The notes under the pieces: generated by a model | Seen by the model: only the letters and a program-made list of their open reading frames with translations | Told to the model about the DNA's origin: nothing | The model's database searches: none | In this document: in pieces, positions 1-8,723 of the stretch | How the letters are laid out: the number at the start of each line of letters is the position of its first letter | How positions within the stretch are numbered: position 1 is the stretch's first letter | Position numbers and translations under genes: made by a program | DNA from: Kluyvera sp046569695 | GTDB taxonomy: Bacteria > Pseudomonadota > Gammaproteobacteria > Enterobacterales > Enterobacteriaceae | DNA: 64,000 nt | Direction of reading: 5' to 3' | Assembly (NCBI RefSeq): GCF_046569695.1 | Contig: NZ_JBKHUI010000014.1 | Location: 1 to 64,000 of the forward strand

Positions 1-1
1 A

Positions 2-34
2 GATCGTATGCGCCTGTTAGGGCGCGGCTGGTAA
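2..34 (+). CDS. possible 3' end of an upstream gene (partial)
   Basis: Reading frame 2 gives a ten-residue tail, DRMRLLGRGW, followed by TAA. A good terminator hairpin lies 27 bases further on, which supports a gene ending here. In E. coli the neighbour on this side of ygiN is parE, but this tail is unlike the ParE C-terminus, so it more likely belongs to the accessory locus. The protein cannot be identified from ten residues. Confidence 0.3.
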   Translation, partial: DRMRLLGRGW

Positions 35-61
35 GAGAGCCTTATAGGCGCATCAGAAAAA

Positions 62-89
62 CCTCCGGCTATGCCGGAGGATATTTATT
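62..89 (+). terminator. rho-independent terminator
   Basis: An eight-base perfect stem (CCTCCGGC / GCCGGAGG) with a TAT loop is followed by the T-rich run ATATTTATT. It ends the transcript entering from the left. The rest of the stretch to 304 holds the leader of the TRAP operon. It contains a CRP-like half site (GTCACAGTTT, 171-180) but no full promoter that I can name. Confidence 0.75.
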
Positions 90-304
90 GCCTGAACCAC
101 CGCTTAATTAATCGATTCAATTCTAATTTCTACGCTATCTGAAATGCCATTTTAAAATTTGGTATGACAGGTCACAGTTTAGTTGTATGACTTCTACCAT
201 ATTCTGTCGCTGGATATAAAACATACTTCTGAACATGGACGTCAATCTGTGCTGGCTATTGATTTGCATGGTGAATTTTATCTTTAATCAAAAGAGAATC
301 GTCT

Positions 305-1282
305 ATGTTAAGAAGAAAACTGGCAGTAAGCGTTTTATCTTTCTCGTTACTGATGGGGTCTGCGGCGGCGATGGCAAAAACGGTGTTCATCGCTTCAGAT
401 GTACATCCGGCTGACTATCCGACCACGGCGGCGGTGATTCACATGGGTGAAAAACTCAGCCAACAAACCGACGGGCGACTGTCCATCCGCATGTTCCCAA
501 GCGGGCAGATGGGCGATGAAAGTACCACGCTCGAAAAAACCCGCGCGGGCGCCATTGATATCCTGCGCGTTTCCATGGCTCCGGTCGGTGGCATCCTTCC
601 TCAGGTGAGCGTCTTCAATATGCCGTTTGTGTTCCGCGATACTGACCATCAGCACAAAGTGCTGGATGGCGATATTGGTAACACGCTGGCAAAAGAGATC
701 TCCGACAGCAATCTCGGTCTGGTCTTCCTCGGCTGGATGGACGCAGGCTCCCGCAGCCTGATAACGAAAAAACCGATCACTAGCCTCGACGATCTGAAAG
801 GGGTGAAGATCCGTCTGCAAAATAACCCGATCGGCCTTGATACCTTTAAAGCGCTGGGCGCGAACCCGATAGTCCTGCCGGTAGGCGATGTCTTCGCCAG
901 CCTGCAAACCGGGGTGATCGACGCGGCGGAAAACAACGAACCGACCTTTGACACCGAAAACTACGTAGTGGCCGGGACCAAATATTTCGATCTCACCGAA
1001 CACTTTATGATCCCGGAAGTGCTTGCTTTCTCGAAGCGCAAATGGAGCAAGCTCTCGGCGGACGATCAGGCGCTGATCATGAAGCTGGCGAAAGAAGCAC
1101 AGGCTGAAGAACGCGTACTGTGGGCCGATTACGTGGAGAAATCCAAACAGCGTCTGCAAAGCCAGGGCGTGAAATTCCTTCCGGTCGACAAAAAACCGTT
1201 TGTCGACGCCACTGCACCGGTTCGTGAGAAATACGGTAAGCAGTTCAGCGACTTAATGCAGCAAATTCAGGACACCAAATAA
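305..1282 (+). CDS. TRAP transporter substrate-binding protein (DctP family)
   Basis: Periplasmic solute receptor of a TRAP transporter, which delivers an organic acid to the DctQM membrane pair for sodium-driven uptake. The 325-residue protein starts with a signal peptide of about 24 residues ending in AMA before Lys25. The mature part has the DctP fold and the conserved arginine (Arg170, in KGVKIRLQ) that normally holds the ligand carboxylate. AAGAGA precedes the ATG. It is followed directly by the DctQ and DctM genes. The linked GH88 and LacY-type genes suggest a uronate or unsaturated uronic acid as ligand, which is inference: DctP sequence alone does not reveal the substrate. Confidence 0.92.
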   Translation: MLRRKLAVSVLSFSLLMGSAAAMAKTVFIASDVHPADYPTTAAVIHMGEKLSQQTDGRLSIRMFPSGQMGDESTTLEKTRAGAIDILRVSMAPVGGILPQVSVFNMPFVFRDTDHQHKVLDGDIGNTLAKEISDSNLGLVFLGWMDAGSRSLITKKPITSLDDLKGVKIRLQNNPIGLDTFKALGANPIVLPVGDVFASLQTGVIDAAENNEPTFDTENYVVAGTKYFDLTEHFMIPEVLAFSKRKWSKLSADDQALIMKLAKEAQAEERVLWADYVEKSKQRLQSQGVKFLPVDKKPFVDATAPVREKYGKQFSDLMQQIQDTK

Positions 1283-1339
1283 TCCACTTCGCGGCGGGCC
1301 AGCGTGGGCTGGTCTGCCCGTTTTGATCTGGGGATAACA

Positions 1340-1888
1340 ATGAAAAATTACTATGTCCTGGCGATGGATGCTGTGTATCGGCTCTGTATCTGGCTGTCAG
1401 GGATCAGCCTGTTATTTATGACGTTTATCTATCTGGTGGGGATCTACGCCCGTTTCCGTCCCGATCTTCCTGCCTGGCTGGACTTTCTGCCGCACGCCTC
1501 GACCAGCTGGCCGGAGCCTCTATCTCAGATCTGTATGATCACTTTCTCCTTCGTGGGAGCGGCGGCGGCCTATCGTGCAGGTAGCCATATTGCGATCACC
1601 ATGCTGGTCGATCATATCAATCCAGTGATGAAAAAAGGGTTGGCGGTGTTTGTCGATCTGGCGATGCTCGCCACCTGCCTGTTTATCATTCACTGGGGAA
1701 TCATTGGCTGTATGGATGCCTGGGAGGATGTGGTGCCGTCGCTGCCGTTCCTGACCTCAGGGATTACCCATCTGCCGATCCCGCTGGGCTCGTTCTTTAC
1801 GCTGCTGTTCGTCGTGGAAAAACTGCTGTGCGGTCCGCAAACGCACCGCGAACTGGTGCAGTTTGGCTCGCCGAAAGTCGGCCACTAA
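1340..1888 (+). CDS. TRAP transporter small permease (DctQ family)
   Basis: Small membrane subunit of the TRAP transporter, which joins the large DctM permease. The frame is open from 1304, but the ATG at 1340 is preceded by GGGG at a suitable distance and begins MKNYYVLAMDAVYR, giving 182 residues. Four hydrophobic helices are visible, with an unusually long first periplasmic loop (RFRPDLPAWLDFLPHAS). The motif SFVGAAAAYRAGSHI is typical of the family. The gene lies 57 bases after the receptor gene and 12 bases before the large permease gene, so the three form one operon. Confidence 0.9.
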   Translation: MKNYYVLAMDAVYRLCIWLSGISLLFMTFIYLVGIYARFRPDLPAWLDFLPHASTSWPEPLSQICMITFSFVGAAAAYRAGSHIAITMLVDHINPVMKKGLAVFVDLAMLATCLFIIHWGIIGCMDAWEDVVPSLPFLTSGITHLPIPLGSFFTLLFVVEKLLCGPQTHRELVQFGSPKVGH

Positions 1889-1900
1889 GGAGCGAATACC

Positions 1901-3190
1901 ATGGACTTAACGCTGATTATCTTTGTCGTCACCTTCGTGACGCTGATGGCGATTGGTATGCCAGTGGCCTACGCTGTCGGCCTGACCGCCGTGGTGGTCA
2001 CCGCCTTCGCCGATTTCTCCCTCGATGGTCTTATCATCACCATTTTCCACAGTACCGATAACGTCAACCTGCTGACCATTCCATTCTTCGTCTTTGCCGG
2101 GGCAATAATGGCAGAAGGGGGAATGGCACGACGGCTGGTGGATTTCGCCGGGCTGTTTGTCGGCTGGATCCGTGGCGGCCTGTCGCTGGTGAACATCCTT
2201 GCCTCGACGTTGTTTGGAGCGATATCCGGATCATCGGTTGCCGATACGGCCTCGATCGGATCGGTGCTGATCCCGGAAATGGAGCGCAAAGGCTACCCGC
2301 GCTCGTTCAGTGCGGTGCTGACCGCCAGCGCCTCGGTGCAGGCGATCCTCGTGCCGCCGAGCCATAACTCGGTGCTGTTTGCTATCGTGGCGAACACCGC
2401 GGCGGTCACCATTCCGGCGATGTTCCTCGCCGGGATCATCCCAACGTTGGTGCTGTGCGTGACGCTTATTGTCATGTGCCTGATTGCCGCACGTAAAAAC
2501 AACTACCCGAAAGAGGAACGCGTCGAACTTAAGCGCAAGATAAAGATTGCCTCTGATGCCATTTGGGGGCTAATCACCATTGTGATTATCTCCGGCGGTA
2601 TTCTCTCCGGTTTCTTCACGCCAACGGAATCAGGAGCGATCGCCTGCGTGTGGGCGATGTTCGTCACCTTCTTTGTTTATCGCGAATATAAGCTCAAGGA
2701 TTTCCCTAAGCTGATTCACCGCACCATCAAAACCGTCACCATGGTGATGGTGCTGATTGCCTTCGCCGCGGCGTTTGGCTCGGTGATGACGCTGGTGGGC
2801 CTGCCGCAGGAGATCTCCGCCGCGCTGCTATCATTGTCGGACAATAAGTACGTCATCTTGTTGATTATCAACATTATGCTTTTGCTGCTGGGCTGCCTGA
2901 TGGACATGGCACCGCTGATCCTGATCCTGACGCCGATCCTCCTGCCGGTAGTGGTGGCGCTCGGCATCGATCCGGTGCACTTCGGCATCATCATGATGAT
3001 GAACCTGGGGATTGGCCTGATCACGCCGCCGGTGGGTTCGGTGCTGTTCGTGGCGAGCGCGGTCAGCGGGCAGAAAATTGAGACAGTAGTGAAGGCGATG
3101 ATCCCGTTCTACTGCGTGCTGTTCCTGGTGCTGGTTGCCATCACCTACATTCCAATGATCTCTCTATGGCTGCCGGGGCGTTTCCACTAG
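1901..3190 (+). CDS. TRAP transporter large permease (DctM family)
   Basis: Large, ion-coupled permease of the TRAP system, 429 residues with about twelve hydrophobic segments. Family signatures are visible, including FVFAGAIMAEGG near residue 65, GAISGSSVADTASIG near residue 106 and NLGIGLITPPVG near residue 367. AAGGAG stands eight bases before the ATG at 1901. The stop codon overlaps the end of the AraC-type gene on the other strand by four bases, so the two are tail to tail with no room for a separate terminator. Confidence 0.93.
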   Translation: MDLTLIIFVVTFVTLMAIGMPVAYAVGLTAVVVTAFADFSLDGLIITIFHSTDNVNLLTIPFFVFAGAIMAEGGMARRLVDFAGLFVGWIRGGLSLVNILASTLFGAISGSSVADTASIGSVLIPEMERKGYPRSFSAVLTASASVQAILVPPSHNSVLFAIVANTAAVTIPAMFLAGIIPTLVLCVTLIVMCLIAARKNNYPKEERVELKRKIKIASDAIWGLITIVIISGGILSGFFTPTESGAIACVWAMFVTFFVYREYKLKDFPKLIHRTIKTVTMVMVLIAFAAAFGSVMTLVGLPQEISAALLSLSDNKYVILLIINIMLLLLGCLMDMAPLILILTPILLPVVVALGIDPVHFGIIMMMNLGIGLITPPVGSVLFVASAVSGQKIETVVKAMIPFYCVLFLVLVAITYIPMISLWLPGRFH

Positions 3191-4050
3191 GCCTGGGCGA
3201 CATGGTTTTTTCGGTACTGCAAGGGGGTCTCACCGATCCCCTTTTTAAATGAGCTAATAAAGTAAGTCACCTCAGAAAACCCCACCTGGCTGGCAATCTC
3301 GCTTACCGGCTGCGCGCTGTGCAACAGTAGTTCGCAGGCGCGTCGCAGCCGAATAGTATTGAGATAATCATGAATATTTTCCCCCGTCTCGGCATGGAAG
3401 CGGCGCGACAGATAGCTACGTGATTTCCCCAATTCCTGCGCCAGCGCGTCGAGGCTAAATTTCTGCCGATAGTTCTCTTCAATCCAGAACATCACTGAAC
3501 TGGCGATACCTCGCCCAGCTTCCGGCATCTTTTCCTGGGTGGGTGGCAGCATATTGAACAGCGTCATCAGCATGCAGGTGATTTGCTCGGTGCTGAGGCC
3601 GGAGGCGTTGGACATGCGGGCATACAGGCTGAACAGGTGGTCAATATGCGCGTGCTGGTCGGCCAAATCCGCCACGAACGCCGGGCGGCCGCGGGCAGAA
3701 AGTGCCTGTAAGCGCTGATGATTTTCCGGGAAGCGGCGCAGCAGCGTGGCGATAGCGTGCTGATCGACATGGATAATCGTCCGGCGGTAACTATCCTGCG
3801 CTTTTTCATCGACCATGATTTTATGCAGCGTGAACGGCGGGAAGAAAAAGAGCCTGCCGGGGCGCATGGTGTACTGGCGATTATCGACGATCACCACGCC
3901 AAACCCCTCTTCGACATAGAGAATTTCCAGACACTGATGCCAGTGCTGGTAGCGCACGGTATTGGCAAAAAGGCGGCTAAACGACGCCACGGCATCATTC
4001 AGGGTGATCAGCTCCAGATGTTCGGCGTTCCAGGACGAAGTCATGTGCAA
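3187..4050 (-). CDS. AraC-family transcriptional regulator of the uronate locus
   Basis: 287-residue regulator with an N-terminal cupin-like sensor domain (about 15-140, with HWHQCLEILYVEEG) and a C-terminal double helix-turn-helix of AraC type (about 185-285, with LDALAQELGKSRSYLSRRF and ASQVGFSEVTYFISSFKK). It faces away from the DUF2264 gene and towards the TRAP genes. It is therefore the obvious local regulator, probably sensing a sugar acid released by the pathway. No strong Shine-Dalgarno is seen, and Met3 is an alternative start. The binding sites and the effector are unknown. Confidence 0.88.
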   Translation of the reverse strand: MHMTSSWNAEHLELITLNDAVASFSRLFANTVRYQHWHQCLEILYVEEGFGVVIVDNRQYTMRPGRLFFFPPFTLHKIMVDEKAQDSYRRTIIHVDQHAIATLLRRFPENHQRLQALSARGRPAFVADLADQHAHIDHLFSLYARMSNASGLSTEQITCMLMTLFNMLPPTQEKMPEAGRGIASSVMFWIEENYRQKFSLDALAQELGKSRSYLSRRFHAETGENIHDYLNTIRLRRACELLLHSAQPVSEIASQVGFSEVTYFISSFKKGIGETPLQYRKNHVAQA

Positions 4051-4133
4051 TAAATTTAAATTTTCACCGGGTTAATCTTACTACTAAACCACTGTTTTAA
4101 ATTTTATCAAGCGGCGGTTCATCGAATGGTATC

Positions 4134-4155
4134 AGTTGTGACCGGGTTAACATTT
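4134..4155 (+). promoter_or_regulatory. candidate CRP site between the AraC-type gene and the DUF2264 gene
   Basis: The core TGTGA-CCGGGT-TAACA matches the CRP consensus TGTGA-N6-TCACA in nine of ten core positions, with a fitting ATTT flank. It lies about 66 bases upstream of the DUF2264 start and 84 bases from the AraC-type start, so it could serve either promoter. Catabolite control would be expected for a sugar-acid locus. It overlaps the second copy of a ten-base direct repeat (4066-4075 and 4141-4150). Confidence 0.5.
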
Positions 4156-4220
4156 CTCTGTCACCCCGATTCTCTATGCTTTAGCCACTTTCGAGGATGG
4201 GTAAATCAGGGGGCAGGACA

Positions 4221-6035
4221 GTGGCGGAAATATCAAAAATATTGTCATCACGACAGGACGTAGCGCAGACGCTGACGGCGATGCTGAGCGCTCTCGATAA
4301 ACAGTTTCCCGACAACGTCGCACAGTTCTCGCTGGGTAAAACCTGCGCGCACTACAGCACGGATATCGCGGAAATGGAGGGCTTATCGAGAGCGCTTTGG
4401 GGTTTGTTCCCGCTGCTGGCGGGTGGGGAAGCGGTGCCGTTTAGCGACAAATATCTCACTGCGATTAAGCTGGGTACTGACCCGCAAAGCCCATCCTACT
4501 GGGGCGAAACCGGGCCATACGATCAGCGTCTGGTTGAGATGGCGGCTTACGGTCTCGGCTTAGCCCTGTTGCAGGACAAGCTGACCAGCCATTTCAGCGC
4601 TGCTGAACTGGAAAACCTGCACCGCTGGTTGAACCAAATCACCGATGCCCAGATGCCGGACAGCAACTGGAACTACTTCGCGATTATCGTGCAGCTGGGC
4701 TTTAAACGTGCCGGGCTGCCTTACGATCAGGCGGCTATCGACCGCCGCTTCACGATGATGGAAGCCTACTATCTTGGCGGCGGCTGGTACTCCGATGGCC
4801 CGGGTCGCCCGAAGGATTACTACATCTCGATGGCGTTCCACTTTTACGGCCTGATTTACGCCACGCTGAACGCGGACGATGACCCAGCACGCGCCGCCAC
4901 GCTGCGTGAACGAGCCTGCCTGTTCGCCAAAGACTTTATCTACCTTTCCGCCGCCGACGGGGCGTCGGTGCCGTTTGGCCGCAGCTTGACCTACCGCTTC
5001 GCGATGGTGGCGTTCTGGAGCGGCGTGGCCTTTGCCGGACTTGACGTGTTCTCACCGGGCATAGTGAAAGGCATTATCCTGCGCCACCTGCGCTGGTGGC
5101 TGGATCAGCCGATTTTCGACCGCGACGGTATTCTGACGCTGGGCTTTGCCTATCCGAACCTGGCGATGTGCGAAGACTACAACTCGCCGGGCTCGCCGTA
5201 CTGGGCGCTGAAGGTGTTCCTGATCATGGCGCTACCGGAGACTCATGCCTTCTGGCAGGCGGAAGAGATGCCGCTGCCGAACCTGGCACCGGTACATGTG
5301 ATTGTACCCGCACAGCAAATTTTGCAGCACAGCGAAAACTCGCAGCACGTGGTGATGCTTACCTCCGGCCAGCTTGAGCTGAACAACTACGTCAACACCG
5401 AAGCCAAGTACACCAAATTTGCCTACTCCACGCGCTTTGGTTTCACCATCGAGCGGGGGCGCTACGGCATTAAGCACGCGGCCTGTGACTCGATGCTGCT
5501 GCTGTCGGATAACGACAACTACTGGCGCGGCCGCCGTGAATGCGAGAGCGTTGAGATGCTGGACGGCGCTATCTACTCGCGCTGGCTGCCGTGGCACGAC
5601 GTGCAGGTCGATACCTGGCTTATCCCATGCGGTGACTGGCACGTGCGCGTTCACCGCGTGAATACGGCGCGTCGCCTGCAGACGGTGGAAGGGGGCTTTG
5701 CGGTGATGAAAGCCGACGCAGAGCTTACCGTACGTCAGAGCCTGGTGAATGCTGCCAATGGTGTGAGCGCGGTGGTGGATCTCTCGCCTCACGCCGTTCG
5801 CATGGCCGACAGCGTGATTACCCCGCCCAACAGCAGCGTGATGTTTGCCGAGTGCGCGGCGATCCCGACGTTAACGGGTGAGATAGCGCCTGGCGAACAC
5901 TGGCTGTGCTGCGCCGTGGTGGCAAGCGGTAACCACAATATGACGTTGCCAGCATTGCCAACGCTGCATATCGAAAATAATACGCTGAACGTGACGGATA
6001 GCGTCAGCGGGAAAATAACTACGCTGAATTTTTAA
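4221..6035 (+). CDS. DUF2264 domain protein, probable carbohydrate-active (alpha/alpha)6-barrel enzyme
   Basis: About 604 residues, matching the DUF2264 family over the whole length. The N-terminal two thirds are helical with repeated aromatic pairs (for example GPYDQRLVEMAAYGLG and GGGWYSDGPGRPKDYYIS), as in alpha/alpha-barrel sugar enzymes. The C-terminal third looks like a beta-sandwich. I recall that some DUF2264 proteins are placed in a glucuronidase family, but cannot check this. The frame is open from an ATG at 4197, but GAGG abuts that codon directly. The GTG at 4221 has CAGGGGG at a normal distance and is preferred. No signal peptide is visible, so it acts in the cytoplasm, probably on the imported oligosaccharide. 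Confidence 0.85.
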   Translation: MAEISKILSSRQDVAQTLTAMLSALDKQFPDNVAQFSLGKTCAHYSTDIAEMEGLSRALWGLFPLLAGGEAVPFSDKYLTAIKLGTDPQSPSYWGETGPYDQRLVEMAAYGLGLALLQDKLTSHFSAAELENLHRWLNQITDAQMPDSNWNYFAIIVQLGFKRAGLPYDQAAIDRRFTMMEAYYLGGGWYSDGPGRPKDYYISMAFHFYGLIYATLNADDDPARAATLRERACLFAKDFIYLSAADGASVPFGRSLTYRFAMVAFWSGVAFAGLDVFSPGIVKGIILRHLRWWLDQPIFDRDGILTLGFAYPNLAMCEDYNSPGSPYWALKVFLIMALPETHAFWQAEEMPLPNLAPVHVIVPAQQILQHSENSQHVVMLTSGQLELNNYVNTEAKYTKFAYSTRFGFTIERGRYGIKHAACDSMLLLSDNDNYWRGRRECESVEMLDGAIYSRWLPWHDVQVDTWLIPCGDWHVRVHRVNTARRLQTVEGGFAVMKADAELTVRQSLVNAANGVSAVVDLSPHAVRMADSVITPPNSSVMFAECAAIPTLTGEIAPGEHWLCCAVVASGNHNMTLPALPTLHIENNTLNVTDSVSGKITTLNF

Positions 6036-6071
6036 CTATCCGGATAAAACAATAAACCGAAATACCTCCTG

Positions 6072-6104
6072 ACAAACTCTGCATCAACCTGATGCAGAGT
6101 TTGT
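6072..6104 (+). promoter_or_regulatory. 15-bp perfect hairpin between two genes of the uronate operon
   Basis: ACAAACTCTGCATCA and its exact complement flank a three-base ACC loop. It lies 37 bases after the DUF2264 stop and 28 bases before the MFS start. No T-run follows, so it is not a classical terminator. It may protect or separate the two parts of the mRNA, or serve as an operator. Confidence 0.6.
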
Positions 6105-6132
6105 ACCCCTACATCGTCTTGTCGAGGACCGT

Positions 6133-7401
6133 ATGGAAAAACTATCGTCAACAAACAGGCTGGAATATTACAAAATAAGTTCATTTATCTTTTTATATTT
6201 CTTTACCTGGTCCGCCAGTATTGGTTTATTTGCTATCTGGCTTGGACAAAAAGCAGAACTCAGCGGCGCGGTAATTGGTACTGTGTTTGCGGTAAACGGC
6301 ATATTCTCCGTTATCCTTAAACCTATTTACGGCTACATTCTCGATAAAATAGGCATGAGTAAATATCTGCTCTATTTTGTGGTGGTGATGTCCGCCCTGA
6401 TGGCGCCGTTCTTTATTTATGTTTACCAACCGCTGCTGCTCTCCTACACCACCGTGGGGATTATCGTCGGTGCCATTTATCTGAGCTTCGCGTGGTATGC
6501 CGGTGTGGCGGCCTGTGAATCCTATGCCGATCGCTACAGTCGTCTGAACAGCATGGAGTTTGGTCAGATTCGTATGTGGGGCTCGCTCGGCTGGGCGGTG
6601 GCGTCGTCGTTCTCCGGCCTGCTGTTTAATATCTCTCCGGCCTATAACTTTATTCTCGGCAGCGTGGCATCGCTGGTGATGCTGGCGGTGTTAATTAGCC
6701 TGAAAGTGGATACCGAAACCAGCAACGCCAGCGCGGTTCTCTCTAAGGATAAGATTGTCCTGAAAGACGTGTTCGACCTGCTGAAAAGCGGCAAGTTCTG
6801 GGCATTCTGCCTGTATGTAGCTGGCGTGGCATGGATGATGTTCGTTGCTGAGCAGCAGTTCTCACGTTATTTCGTCACCTTCTTTAGCGATGTCCACGAA
6901 GGCAACACCATCTTTGGCCTACTGGGTACCGTGCAGTCCGGCACCGAGTTCGTGATGTATATCTTTATGCCGATGTTCGTTAACTATATCGGCGCGAAGC
7001 GCGGCCTGATCATTGTCGGGGCGCTCGTTGGCGCACGTCTGGTGATTTCTGGCCTGTGTGATTCACATCTGCTGATTTCCGTTATTAAGCCGCTGTACGG
7101 TCTGGAAATTTGTCTGCTGCTGGTATCGGTCTTTAAATATATTGCTGAGCATTTCGATAAACGCGTTAACGCCACCATGTATCTATTGGGTTATCAGGCA
7201 ATGTTATATATCGGCAACGTGGTGGTCTCTTCGCCGGCAGGTTTATTATACGACCGCATTGGTTTTGAAAAGACCTATATCATCATGGGTGGAATAGCGC
7301 TGTTCTTTACGCTGATATCCGCATTCACTTTATCCGCCTGTAAACGTCAGAATCATCGCCAGCCTGCACTTGATGTGGCTGAGAATGGTATTTCTAAATA
7401 A
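6133..7401 (+). CDS. oligosaccharide:H+ symporter, LacY-like MFS transporter
   Basis: 422-residue inner-membrane transporter with about twelve helices. The N-terminus (FLYFFTWSASIGLFAIWL), the loop KPIYGYILDKIG and the segment FGQIRMWGSLGWA are those of the oligosaccharide:proton symporter branch of the major facilitator superfamily (LacY, RafB, CscB). GAGGA precedes the ATG. It lies between the DUF2264 and GH88 genes in the same direction, so its likely cargo is the oligosaccharide those enzymes cut, possibly an unsaturated uronic-acid disaccharide. The pairing resembles the RhiT-RhiN arrangement for rhamnogalacturonides in soft-rot bacteria. The exact substrate is not visible. Confidence 0.88.
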   Translation: MEKLSSTNRLEYYKISSFIFLYFFTWSASIGLFAIWLGQKAELSGAVIGTVFAVNGIFSVILKPIYGYILDKIGMSKYLLYFVVVMSALMAPFFIYVYQPLLLSYTTVGIIVGAIYLSFAWYAGVAACESYADRYSRLNSMEFGQIRMWGSLGWAVASSFSGLLFNISPAYNFILGSVASLVMLAVLISLKVDTETSNASAVLSKDKIVLKDVFDLLKSGKFWAFCLYVAGVAWMMFVAEQQFSRYFVTFFSDVHEGNTIFGLLGTVQSGTEFVMYIFMPMFVNYIGAKRGLIIVGALVGARLVISGLCDSHLLISVIKPLYGLEICLLLVSVFKYIAEHFDKRVNATMYLLGYQAMLYIGNVVVSSPAGLLYDRIGFEKTYIIMGGIALFFTLISAFTLSACKRQNHRQPALDVAENGISK

Positions 7402-7426
7402 GCCTTACTGAATCAAGGAACCGAAT

Positions 7427-8617
7427 ATGTTAAACCGTATCGTTGAGGAAACCCTGCGTGAATTTCCGGGTGCACCCGTTAATCTTCAGACGTTTAACGA
7501 TGAGCTGTGCTCGGCGCGTAGCCACGTCCTTAAGCTGATTAGCCGTCATTTAACGGATTTCGGTGATAAATTTCCCGGCGAAGCCTGCGTGAACGGCTAC
7601 TATCCGCTCACCGAAAACGTCGAGTGGACGACCAGTTTCTGGACCGGGCAGTTGTGGCTGGCCTGGGAGATGACCGGCGAGGAGAAATACCGGGCGTTGG
7701 CGGAAAAACACGTGCGCTCGTTCGGCCTGCGTATTGCGGGGCGTTGCGACACTAATACGCACGACCTGGGCTTCCTGTACACGCTCTCCTGCGTGTCGGC
7801 GTGGCGCTTAACCGGCAATCGCGATGCGCGCGGCTTCTCATTGCAGGCGGCGGAAGCGCTGCTGGAGCGCTTCCATCGTAAAGCGGAAATTATCCAGGCC
7901 TGGGGCGTGTTAACCGACCCGGAACAGGCCGGGCGTATGATTATCGACTGCACCATGAACCTGCCTCTGCTCTACTGGGCGACGGAACAGACCGGCGATC
8001 CGCGATTTGCGGATGCCGCGCGCGCCCACGTGCGCCAGTCGGCGAAATATCTGGTGCGTGAAGATGCTTCGACCTACCACACCTACTATATGGACGTGCA
8101 GACCGGCGCGCCGCGCTTTGGCAAAACCCAGCAGGGCTATGCCGACGACTCCTGCTGGTCGCGCGGGCAGGCGTGGGGCATTTACGGCTTTATGCTGAGC
8201 TTCCTGTATACCGGCGATAAAGAGCTGATTAGCCTGTCGAAAAAGCTGGCGAACTACTTCCTCAACCGCCTGCCGGAAGACTCTGTCTGTCATTGGGATC
8301 TGGCGCTGGTGGGCACCGACGCGCTGCGTGACTCATCGTCGGCAGCTATTGCGGTGTGCGGCCTGCTGGAACTGGTGAAGCATCTGCCAACCACCGATCC
8401 GGACCGTGAGCGCTATCAGCAGTGGGCGATGGGGATGATGTCGTCGCTGTCGAAACACTATTTGATGGGCGTGGACGAACCGGGCACCGGCGTGCTGAAA
8501 CACTCGGTTTATCACTTCGCCAGCGATAAGGGCGTGGATGAGTGCTGTAGCTGGGGAGATTATTTCTATGTGGAAGCGCTGGTGCGAATGACGCAGAGCT
8601 GGAAGCTGTATTGGTAA
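7427..8617 (+). CDS. GH88 unsaturated uronyl (glucuronyl) hydrolase
   Basis: 396-residue cytoplasmic glycoside hydrolase that removes the 4,5-unsaturated uronic acid left at the non-reducing end by polysaccharide lyases. Family marks are SFWTGQLWLAWEMTG, HDLGFLY with Asp113, IIDCTMNLPLLYWA with Asp174, and DDSCWSRGQAWGIYG. The 61-residue spacing of Asp113 and Asp174 equals that of the catalytic pair in the Bacillus enzyme (Asp88/Asp149, from memory). This sequence is nearer GH88 than GH105. AAGGAA precedes the ATG, and the gene starts 25 bases after the symporter. Expected products are 4-deoxy-5-keto-uronate and a free sugar. The natural polymer is unknown. Confidence 0.9.
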   Translation: MLNRIVEETLREFPGAPVNLQTFNDELCSARSHVLKLISRHLTDFGDKFPGEACVNGYYPLTENVEWTTSFWTGQLWLAWEMTGEEKYRALAEKHVRSFGLRIAGRCDTNTHDLGFLYTLSCVSAWRLTGNRDARGFSLQAAEALLERFHRKAEIIQAWGVLTDPEQAGRMIIDCTMNLPLLYWATEQTGDPRFADAARAHVRQSAKYLVREDASTYHTYYMDVQTGAPRFGKTQQGYADDSCWSRGQAWGIYGFMLSFLYTGDKELISLSKKLANYFLNRLPEDSVCHWDLALVGTDALRDSSSAAIAVCGLLELVKHLPTTDPDRERYQQWAMGMMSSLSKHYLMGVDEPGTGVLKHSVYHFASDKGVDECCSWGDYFYVEALVRMTQSWKLYW

Positions 8618-8626
8618 ATGGCTATT

Positions 8627-8705
8627 GCCCGGTGGCACTGCGCTTACCGGGCCTATATTTAACTACGTTGGTTTTGTAGGCCGGGTAAGCTCAGCGCCAC
8701 CCGGC
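8627..8705. repeat. REP pair (BIME)
   Basis: Two facing REP-type palindromes (GCCCGGTGGCACTGCGCTTA and the REP with GTAGGCCGGGTAAGC) fill the gap between the convergent GH88 and ygiN genes. They probably stabilise or terminate the two converging transcripts. Confidence 0.8.
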
Positions 8706-8723
8706 ACATCACGGCAGCGAAAC

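Noticed and set aside
395..1159. 254-codon antisense frame in the dctP gene
   Set aside because: It lies wholly within a clear TRAP receptor gene and has no resemblance to a known protein.
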